DNA of 64,000 nucleotides. It comes from Clarireedia homoeocarpa (taxonomy: Eukaryota; Ascomycota; Leotiomycetes; Helotiales; Rutstroemiaceae). The translations under genes and the position numbers were made by a program. Within the stretch, counting starts at the first letter, position 1. The number at the start of each line of letters is the position of its first letter. Below, one piece after another: positions 54,848 through 64,000 of this stretch. The notes beneath the pieces are model-generated. The model was not told where the DNA came from. It made no database searches and worked only from the letters and a program-made list of their open reading frames with translations. Where the stretch lies: positions 124,001 to 188,000 of the forward strand of contig LNKV01000001.1 in NCBI GenBank assembly GCA_001465935.1, given 5' to 3'.

Positions 54848-57287
54848 ATGGAGACTGTTAATACTACGGAGCGCCTGGCCGGTCTGCGCGAGTTGATGAA
54901 GAAATCAAAAGTCGATATTTACAGTATGTGAGTGAATCTGATCCTCTGCTCTAAGCTCGACTGATGGTCATGTAGTCGTTCCCTCGGAGGATAGCCATTG
55001 CTCGGAATACATTGCACCGTGCGATGGTCGGAGGGAGTTCATATCGGGCTTTTCAGGTTCGGCCGGATGCGCCGTAGTAACTCTCGATAAGGCTGCGCTG
55101 GCTACCGATGGTAGGCCACAATGTGCGCACTGCAAGAGGTAGACTAACATCTCTAGGCCGATATTTCAACCAGGCCGCAAGACAAATTGATAGTAAGTGG
55201 GCCACTACATTCTTTTCACGCATCAAACCTGCGCAGTTAGCAATCCCCAAACGCTATCATACCCTTCATGTCACCACTGCATTATTCTACATTGTTAGAC
55301 TAATTCTAGTCTCTAGATAATTGGCTACTTCTTAAGCAAGGCTTACAAGACGTACCAACTTGGCAGGAATGGGCAGCCGAGCAGTCCGAGACTGGCAAGG
55401 TTGTCGGTGTCGACCCGACTGTCATTTCTGCTCCTGATGCTCGGAAACTTGCAGAGAAGATCAAAAAGCGTGGCGGGTAAGCATGAAATACCTCTTTACT
55501 TCTCGTTTCATTGGAGAGCACTCGTGGAAGCCACAATGGTGGTTTATATTAAATGCACCCATCTCGCGCTTGATATCAATTTCTGGAGGACATCAGCAGG
55601 CATCTGGGCTGGATGTTAATCTTAGTGAAGAACGTATGCCTTTGCGTCAGGAGTTCTGTACTGACAAGATCACCTTACAGAAATGATTTGGTTGCCATAG
55701 ATGAAAATCTTGTCGACCTGGTGTGGGGTAGCGAGCGCCCACCACGGCCGCAAGAACTTGTGAATGTACTTGGCCAAGGTTTTGCCGGCAAGAGCGTAAA
55801 ATCGAAACTCGAAGATCTTCGTAAAGAACTGGAGAAGAAGAAGAGCTCGGGATTTATCGTCTCAATGCTGGATGAAATCGCCTGGCTTTTCAACTTGCGC
55901 GGCAGCGACATTCCTTACAACCCGGTCTTTTTCTCCTATGCTGCTGTAACACCCACAACTGCAACCTTATATGTCGACTCTACGAAATTAAGCGATGAAT
56001 GTACCTCTTTCCTCAAAGGAAATGGGGTTTCAATCAGAGACTATTCAAAGGTGTTTAGTGACGTCGAAGCACTGAGTCAATCACTCGATGGATCGGATAC
56101 TAAAGTGAAGAAATTCTTGATCTCGAATAAGGCATCATGGGCTTTGAAGCGAGCCTTAGGAGGCGACTCGAAGGTTGAAGAAGTCCGAAGTCCCATTGGC
56201 GATGCCAAAGCTGTCAAGAACGAGACAGAACTTGAAGGCATGAGAGCCTGTCATATTAGAGACGGAGCTGCGTTGATTGAGTATTTCGCTTGGCTCGAAA
56301 ATAAGTTAATAATTGAGAAGGCGGAGATAGACGAGGTCACCGCAGCCGATAAACTCGAAGAGTTTCGTTCGAAGCACAAACACTTTGCTGGCCTATCCTT
56401 TGACACCATCTCGTCTACCGGACCCAATGCAGCAGTCATTCACTACAAACCCGAGCGTGGTAACTGCTCGGTAATTAATCCCAAAGCTGTTTATCTCTGC
56501 GATTCTGGAGCACAGTACTTTGATGGAACCACAGATACCACTCGAACCTTGCACTTCGGCGAGCCAACAGAAATGGAGAAGAAGGCATATACGTTAGTCC
56601 TAAAGGGAAATATTGCTCTAGATGTTGCCGTTTTCCCTAAGGGGACTAGTGGCTTTGCTCTTGACACTCTTGCTAGACAATTCTTATGGGTAAGTTTGAT
56701 GTTTTTTACCGCAGGTAACCCTCCACTGTTGCAACAAGGAAAATGTATCGTTTAACTCCCGGTGCCCTGTATTTTGCATCAGATATTTGAACTTTGGTAG
56801 AGTCTTGGGTTGCTGAGACTCCTAAATTCATAATATAAATGCGTTTACTAACATTCAATAGGAAGAAGGATTGGACTATAGGCATGGGACGGGGCATGGG
56901 GTTGGTTCTTACTTGAATGTACATGAAGGGCCCATCGGGATCGGCACCAGGATCCAGTACTCAGAAGTGCCGTTGGCTCCTGGAAATGTCATTTCTAATG
57001 AGCCAGGATATTATGAGGATGGATCTTTTGGAATTCGAATTGAGAACATCATAATGGTAAAGGAGGTCGAAACCAAACATCAGTTTGGCGACAAGCCTTA
57101 TCTTGGATTTGAACACGTTACAATGGTCCCCTACTGTCGGAAGTTAATTGACGAGAGTCTCTTGACCCGAAGAGAAAAGCATTGGCTGAATGAATATCAT
57201 GCTGATATTTTCTCTAAAACCCGGGATTTTTTCAAGGGCGATTCCTTGACCATGAAATGGCTGGAACGGGAAACGGAACCATTATAA
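54848..57287 (+). CDS. Xaa-Pro aminopeptidase P (peptidase M24B)
   Basis: Six exons: 54848-54923, 54976-55110, 55157-55192 (12 codons), 55317-55476, 55681-56689 and 56862-57287, giving 613 aa, as in fungal AMPP. The enzyme removes an N-terminal residue preceding proline in the cytosol, using two metal ions. The creatinase-like N-domain has YIVPSEDSHCSEYIAPCDG, FISGFSGSAG and TDGRYFNQAA. The pita-bread catalytic domain has both ligand aspartates (LCDSGAQYFDGTTDTTRT), the His in YRHGTGHGVGSYLNVHEGP, Glu in SNEPGYYEDG and Glu in IRIENI. Introns 4 (204 nt) and 5 (172 nt) are long for this window, but their borders rebuild the conserved sequence exactly. Confidence 0.96.
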
Positions 57288-57974
57288 TGTGGTACAGAGC
57301 ACTGCACGGTATCTGGCACGAGATAGCCTATAAGTTCGCCAACTGGGTGTTTGATAGAGGTTGAGGGTTCTTTTTTGTGGAGGAAAAGAGCAGCTACAAT
57401 GAAGAAGCATGATGTTTTGTTTATGAATTCCGGCCCGCGATAACCCACTGAAAAGTATTTGCCTATGCTATCCCTACCTCAACAAGAGCATCGGCACCCT
57501 GGTAGATCACCAGCCCTGTATGGTAAAACATCCCACTCTGTAATTGTCTTCCCCAAATCCCGCCTCATCACCCGCTTGCTGAAATTTGCAGTGTGACGGT
57601 TCATGCGCCACTATGGAGCAAACATGGATCACGTGCAAGCGTATTGTTCCTAAAAGCCAATAGGGAAATGATTCCGTGTACCGGGACGATCGCTTCTAGG
57701 TTTAGTTTTGACGGTGAGAGACAGGTCAGCCGTGTGTGCAGCAAAAAGAAACGGAACAAGAAACAAGGAATCAAAGAAATTTATGCTTGGTCTGTACAAT
57801 TTTTATTTCACCGCACATTTAACATTAATTTCACAAATGTGCATTCTTCAATCTCCATTCTTGCAGTTTGCTACGTAGTCAATCTTACTGTCATTCGTGC
57901 AACTTCATCCACATTAAAGAACTAGGTCTCTGCCACCAAACCTCCAACTATTTGGAACAGAATGCCGAGCCAGC
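57288..57974 (+). other. Intergenic, aminopeptidase P to SLP1
   Basis: 687 bp; short open frames only. A CCACCAAACCTCCAAC leader precedes the next ATG. Confidence 0.7.
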
Positions 57975-60900
57975 ATGGTCTTTGCACGTCCTCGGTGTAT
58001 TGCGGCAGCAACTGCGCTGATATTCATCTACAACCTACCTAGCGGGGTAAATGCTACGAGTGGGCCGATAACCTCCGTCTCAACTCATCACGTCCCGGAT
58101 CCCATTGCGACATGCGAATTTAGGACTATAAACTACATAACAGATAGCCTCCCTCAACTCTGCCTCCGCTCATCATGGAGCAGCACAGACTCCCCACTGG
58201 CAGTGAAAACAGCTTCTACGGGCATAGCTGGGGCCCATGGAATCCACGAGAGTAATAGAACAGCGAACCCAGGTTCGAGAACACATACGTCCTACGACAA
58301 AGTCGCGCAAACAGTGGCAGAAGGCGCTGCAGATGAAGCAAGCCATACGCAGTATGCCCGCCCGACTAGCACGGCGAGCACATCTCACGAATCTCCTAGT
58401 ACCACAATACCTATTGCCGACGCCGAGGAGGGAGAGCTAAATGATGCCTCCTTCCTGTCCTTTGAGGATTGGAAGAAGCAGACCCTGGAGAAGGCTGGTC
58501 AACAAAACTCGGATATTGGGAAGAAGAGATCATCAGAAGCGGCTAGGCGTAGAGAAGCAGAAAGCTTCCACAACCTCGAGGCTTTAGGTGATGATGGAGA
58601 AATTGACTTAGATTTTGGGGCATTTAGGACAGGTGGAAAAACAGAACAAAGCTCTCGAGTCTCTGACAACCAAGACGCCAATCCTTCTCACGAGTCACAA
58701 CAAGAACAAGATTCCCCGAAACGAGGGTGGGATCAATACCGGAGCAAAGACGCGGGGAAGACCTGTAAAGAGCGGTTCTCCTATGCTTCTTTCGACGCAG
58801 GGGCCACCATATTGAAGACACACCCAGGAGCTAAAAATGCAAAAGCTATTTTGATAGAGAATAAGGATTCATATATGCTCTCGGAGTGTAGGACCAAAAA
58901 CAAGTTCGTGATCATAGAACTCTCGGTAGGGAAATGCATCAACCATGAACAACGATGCAAATGCTGACAGCCAATAGGAGGATATCTGGATTGACACACT
59001 AGTTTTAGCAAATTACGAATTCTTTTCCAGTATGTTGAGAACTTTCCGCGTCAGTGTTAGCGATCGATATCCCGTGAAGTTGGACAAATGGAAAGATGTG
59101 GGTGTTTACGAGGCTCGAAATTCAAGAGAAATACAGGCATTTCTCATAGAGAATCCACAGATATGGGCGAGATATATACGTATCGAGTTTCTGAGCCATT
59201 ATGGAAAGGAATATTACTGCCCTCTCTCTCTTGTGAGAGTTCACGGCACTCGTATGCTCGAAAGCTGGAAAGAGACGGAAGCCAACAACGACGAGGATGA
59301 TCTTGAAGAGTCTGAAGAAGCAGCGGAGGAAGAATTCGTTCCGGAAGCAGTAGCAGATGCTGTGCAAACAAGCTCAGCAGAGGTGAATCATGTGGAATCA
59401 GTCACAGTGACAAAGGTGGAAGCGGTTGCATCTCGTGCTCCTAAGGAAGTACACAAGGAGGAAACACCAATAGAGACACAGGCACCACCACAAGCTACCA
59501 CCCCGTGGAAAACACCTTGTCTTGACGGGCTTGGACTTCTCCTTGGTAACAGGACTAGCATGTGCTCTCCATCGGACACCCCGGAAAGTGTTCGCACCAG
59601 CCAAGCCACTGGTGGAAAAGAGTCAACGAGTGCTAAGCTAACTGTACAAGTTCCACCCACTCCGGAGATGATCTCTACCATTTTCACTGACAATGGGATC
59701 ACATCATCATCGGTGGCTTATACGGGACCTTCAGCTCAGCAAACGTCTTCCGAAGGCCAAGCATCTCTATCTCCATCTTTTATACGGGAAGCTCATGATG
59801 CGTCTACGGCAACTAGGGAAATCTCAGATCCACCCACGTCCGCAAGCTCTGCGACACATGTTGTCAGCAAATCACAGAATATAACTGCCCAGAACAAGAC
59901 AAAGTCCACAACCACCTCCTCTGGATCTGGTCCTCTGCCTACCATCCAGGAGAGCTTTTTCAAGGCAGTCTCAAGAAGGCTTCAGTTACTGGAAACCAAT
60001 TCAACTTTATCGTTGAAGTACATTGAGGAACAGTCAAGGATGCTACGAGAAGCTTTTACGAAAGTCGAGAAGCGGCAACTACAAAAGACAACGGAATTTC
60101 TCCAAACTCTCAACAGCACCGTCTTGGCAGAGTTACGCGGCTTCCGGCAACAATACGACGAGATCTGGCAATCCACTGTCATATCTCTAGAGACCCAACG
60201 TGAAGAGTCGCGTCGAGAAATCCTTGCTATCAGCACACGCCTTAACATACTCGCTGACGAAGTTGTCTTCCAAAAACGCATGTCCATTATCCAATCCGTT
60301 CTTCTACTCCTCTGTCTTGGTCTCGTTATCTTCTCCCGTGTCTCCAGCGCTGGTCCATTAGATTTCTCTCTCTACAACAATCGTAGTCGTATCTTCCGCC
60401 GCAGCAGTACAGCAGTCGAATCTCCTCTTGACACGCCTGGTTACAATTCACGCGGAGAAAGAGATGATTACATCGGTAGCGGCAATTCATGGATTCCGGT
60501 TAGGGAACATCGACGTCAACCTTCCGACGAATCACTCAATTCACGGTCTCGCTCACGCGGCTGGGGTCCACCAACACCAGTATCTACCTACTCACGTTCA
60601 GACAACGAACTCACACCTCCTCGCTCTTACCACGACGAACCACTGCCAAGTGCCACCTCTACAAACAACGCCAGTACTTCAATGACAGGAACCTTCAACG
60701 GTAGCGGTACCTTTTCGCGACTGCGTAAAAGCATCACCATGAAAAACTACAATAACCCATCTCAAACATCCACACAGATCCCGCTTTCCTATCGAGAAAA
60801 GGAAAATGAGAAAGAAATTGCCCTCCACCGTAACGGAACATTTGGCCCCGTGCTTCCCCTCCGCTCTACCTCATCATCATCACTTCTCTCTGTATCCGAT

Positions 60901-61218
60901 GCAAAAGAACGACGAAGTCGCAGTTCCCTGGCCTGGGCCAGTCCACCTATCAGCGATGCCGACGTCGATGCCAACGTCGAGGCTGACGTATATATGGGAG
61001 ACGGCGATCCGGATCCTATAACGCCTATCGATGATATTGGTGATGGTCCTAGGCATTTTGGGCACGGAGTTACAGAAAACCATGATATCATATCACCTGT
61101 TGAACAGGAACAGATACAAGAACAGACCCCAGTACGAATACAGGAACAGATACAGGAAGATCATAATCATGAGCGGAAACCACTACCTGCTCTACCAATA
61201 GAATCCGAGAGTCCATAG
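57975..61218 (+). CDS. SLP1: SUN-like ER membrane protein, Slp1 family
   Basis: Two exons (57975-58925, 58978-61218) encode 1063 aa. Slp1 and its partner Emp65 form an ER-luminal guard that protects folding proteins from degradation. A signal peptide is likely (RCIAAATALIFIYNLPSGVNA). Next come a short conserved luminal motif (CEFRTINYITDSLPQLC) and a Ser/Thr-rich stretch. The SLEEK-like acidic segment follows (LSFEDWKKQTLEKAGQQ), then the SUN domain: KERFSYASFDAGATILKTHP, MLSECRTKNKFVIIELSEDI (across the intron), DTLVLANYEFFSSMLRTFRV, YPVKLDKWKDVGVYEARNSR, and YIRIEFLSHYGKEYYCPLSL. A coiled coil (about 670-745) leads to one transmembrane helix (about 753-773, SVLLLLCLGLVIFSRV). A long disordered cytosolic tail ends with EQIQEQ repeats. 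Confidence 0.93.
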
Positions 61219-63123
61219 AGGGCAGGTTCGCACGATGAACAAGTGGTTGATTCATCGCTGGCTTAAAATTTTAGAATGTAGTATCTGCACTTATATATAT
61301 ACCTTGTATCGAGTTCACGCTCGATACTTCATTTAATGTCTTAGCATGGTGTCGGGAGCTTTGGTTTCTATTTGATTTGGTATGGTTTCGTTGGCATGGA
61401 TGGGTCTTGTATTGTTAGGAATGAATGAATGCATGAATGAGTTGTCTTTTAAAAGATTTGCTACTCGCCTGTTTTGCGCAGGCTTGCTTGTGTGAACTTT
61501 ACTTCATGCGTTGCTTTGCTTTGCTGCCTTGTTCGTACTATGGCATCCAACACTTCCCCCTTCCCTCCCCCCCCCCCTCTCAGTCTCTCAAGAATCTGAA
61601 AAGCTTTTCTAGACTTACCACCTATTAATTCCAAGGCGTAGAAAAGGTATCTAATATCTACCCTTGCTCCACTTGCGGGCTCGATGCTATCAAAATGGCG
61701 TTATCCCAGTAGAAAATCGAATCCATAAATTTATAAGATTATTCTTCTACCCTCCCCTCCCACAATGTCGATACGCCACGCCCCTAACCACATACAGGAT
61801 TGGATTGGATTATTCGAGCCTTCGGCACCAGAGACTCATACACTCACTATACACCATCTAGCTAGCTTCTAGCAATGCATATATATGCATACATGACAAG
61901 CATCTTCATCTCCATCTCCATCTTCATCTTCATCTTCCGCTCAACTCAACTCAACTCAACTCAACTCAACTACCGCAATCTTATCCTACCTTCTTCCTTC
62001 TTACCTTCCAGCTGCAAACAACTTACAGGACAGCACAGCACAGCACAGCACAGGGCAGCACAAGATAGGACATCTTTTCTCCATCACATCACATCACACC
62101 ACACCACACTACTCCATACCGTACTTGGGAGATAACAAAATTTTTATCAATTAAGGACGGGGGAAGGATATCTATCTATGATATGTATGTATGGTATTCT
62201 CCCGAGAAGCTTGAGCTAGAGGTACAAGAGAGGTACAGTACAAGTACTAGAACACAAGCCTCGATCTCGGGTTTGCCTACCAGAGTACTCATACTCAGCA
62301 TTCAAGGCGAAAGAAAGCAGGTCAAGTGTCACGCACGTCCTGGTTGGGTCCCGAGTTTGAAAGTATGCGTGCACTTGGTATTCAGGATTGCACGCGTGTT
62401 GTATGTACTGGATTTCGAGCAATCTTGATTTAAGAAGGTGACTAGGAATTTCTGATAGAAGAGTTTTATTCGAATCCTACTTGTGGAAATTCTACTTGGA
62501 CAATTAGGTATTTGCCTATACTAAACTGAGGAGAGGTTACCTAGAACTGCAGGTTTGCTCTTCGTCCAGGGCTTACCGCACCCTTGGCGACACGTTATTC
62601 ACAGAGACTTGCCAAAAGGCCCCAGTTCAAGTATTGGGGATTAGGGACTAGTCACTACACACTTACACTGCACAATGAATGGTGACTATGAAGCAAAATT
62701 TTGATCTATGGCTATCTATGGCTATCTTGATCCTGGGCTCAAAATTGTGGCTCGAAAGCCACCAAAGATGTATGATGTATCAGCTATATTTGTGCAATGC
62801 CAACGCGAAAACAAGGAAATGTCTTCTCAGAAGCAATTAGCTCCAATAAAGGGAAAAAGAACAAGCATTCAATAAATCTTCCAATCTGCTTCAAAATGGT
62901 TGCCACGACAGTCCAATCAATTGCCCTAGGTGGATCGATCAACAACTGCAAATCAACACATTAGAAATTTTGATGCCGTTGCACGATTGTTATGCAGTGC
63001 AGTAAAGACCAATACTGGCTGCATCTACTCGACTTTAGTCGTGCGAACTTTCGATGTGATCGTGTACATCTCAATCTTAAGGAAAGTTAATATTCTCAAC
63101 ATGATATAACGAGATGACATAAT
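61219..63123. other. 1.9 kb spacer with simple repeats between SLP1 and the Mei2-like gene
   Basis: Both genes end into this gap. It holds a C-tract (61567-61577), an AACTC pentamer array (61936-61970), a CAGCA array (about 62030-62056) and CATCA/CACCA runs (62083-62110). Plus-strand ORFs here translate those repeats. Nothing else is supported; an extra terminal exon of the Mei2-like gene could lie at its right end. Confidence 0.75.
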
Positions 63124-64000
63124 CTACTCACATGGAGAGTACGCCTGATACGGACTTTGACGGTGAATATCATCCTCATCATCATCATCATCATCAAAAC
63201 CATACTCCTCACGCTCAGCGAGGCTGGTACCGCGGTCGTATTGGGAACGACGACGACGCTGTTCATCTCTGAGGTGCTGTCCCGCACTTGGAGCGAAAAG
63301 ACCTATTCTAGTTAGCAACCGAACCAAAGACTGAGAAAAGGTAAATACATACCGACATGTTCAGCGTTCTCACAGCTTCGCTTGAGCTTAGAGGCATTGT
63401 CCGATGGTGGGAATGTGTCCTCTTGCCCTGCACGACCATAAACATCATTGAGGGTAAAGAAGAGCTACATATGAGTTAGCTGGGCCAATTGATCATGGAG
63501 CGCAATGAGAACAATGAGAATGTACCTTGGGTCTGTAGTGAGGTGGCTCTAGCATCACAGAAGAGTTGCGGAACTTTTGAACAAGACAATCTCTTCCCTG
63601 AATTGTAGCATATGAGACTTCAGCAACCTTGTCACTCTTGAATCTATGCCACTTCTGGTTGGAGCGGGCGAGAACAAAATCAATGATATCCAATGGATCA
63701 ACGAAGTTGATGAAGGCATAGCCAACATTGCAGTCGTTGGAGAAATCGATTCGAAGATACATGAAGTCATAGCGGCCGTGACTGCTCTCATCAATGATAC
63801 TCTTTAACATCGCCTGGTCAACCTTATTCGGAATATTGCGAAGCATGACGGTTGTCCGAACATCAATGCCTTGCTCAATACGGTTGATATCAACGTGATT
63901 GTGATGACCAGTGGCTTGATTGGAATTTTGACGACCTCTCATCTGGCCTTGAGGGGTCCTAACAGCATTCTGGCGGCGGTTGGAACCACGATTGAACTGG
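63124..64000 (-). CDS. Mei2-like RNA-binding protein, C-terminal part (N-terminus outside window)
   Basis: Three minus-strand exons are visible: 64000-63526 (open at the edge, codon start 63999), 63464-63353 and 63302-63124. The Mei2 C-terminal RRM is unmistakable: TTVMLRNIPNKVDQAMLKSI, HGRYDFMYLRIDFSNDCNVG, YAFINFVDPLDIIDFV, KVAEVSYATIQGRDCLVQKF, and NSSVMLEPPHYRPKLFFT (across intron 1). In fission yeast Mei2 drives entry into meiosis by binding meiRNA; filamentous-fungus members are less studied. A disordered tail with a poly-Asp run (DDDDDDEDDIH) follows. The stop is TAG 63124-63126, but it sits inside a consensus donor (CCAT|GTGAGT), so a further 3' exon remains possible. Confidence 0.92.

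Overview
The window is nuclear DNA of a filamentous ascomycete. Genes carry short GT-AG introns (about 48-280 nt), lie on both strands without operons, and encode fungal proteins: a cohesin loader, Pet127, CENP-A, bifunctional purine enzyme ADE5,7, a SUN-like Slp1 and a DUF7708-NACHT-ankyrin STAND protein. Gene content and intron style fit Leotiomycetes (Sclerotinia/Botrytis-like), but that placement is inference. All exon coordinates were worked out by hand from splice signals, frame continuity and protein-family conservation.

Left part (1-18.5 kb): the C-terminal end of a Ksp1/Ran1-like kinase gene; a simple-repeat-rich spacer; 3 kb with no convincing gene model; then a core block. This block holds RFC4 (clamp loader), a 114-residue conserved protein too fragmented to appear as a long ORF, HIS3 (histidine synthesis), LOC1 (60S assembly), an EHT1-like alpha/beta-hydrolase, the SCC4/MAU2 cohesin loader and a very long PET127 (mitochondrial RNA processing).

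Middle part (18.5-34.5 kb): an accessory, repeat-rich island. It has an AT-rich relic flanked by duplicated sequence, an intron-containing tRNA-Gly(CCC) whose 3' half has been tandemly copied, a 67-residue CYSTM micro-gene, a foldback (MITE-like) element, a protein kinase-vWA gene, a truncated CorA-like gene lying in the same frame directly upstream of it, a broken conserved gene, and the STAND gene. The STAND gene's ankyrin repeats are almost identical at DNA level with an exact 99-bp period.

Right part (34.7-64 kb): a return to core genes. These are a ZIFL-like MFS transporter, acireductone dioxygenase (methionine salvage), an SDR, a derlin (ERAD), CENP-A, homoserine kinase, ADE5,7, the PLP synthase Snz1/Pdx1, a FUN14 protein, an importin-13-like karyopherin, aminopeptidase P, the SUN-like Slp1 and the C-terminal half of a Mei2-type RNA-binding protein that runs off the right edge.

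Most core genes are in divergent or convergent pairs. Likely shared promoters lie at 7423-7784, 11640-12049, 40883-41644, 43856-44382, 48209-49316 and 53735-54847. The most unusual material is in the 18.7-34.5 kb island.
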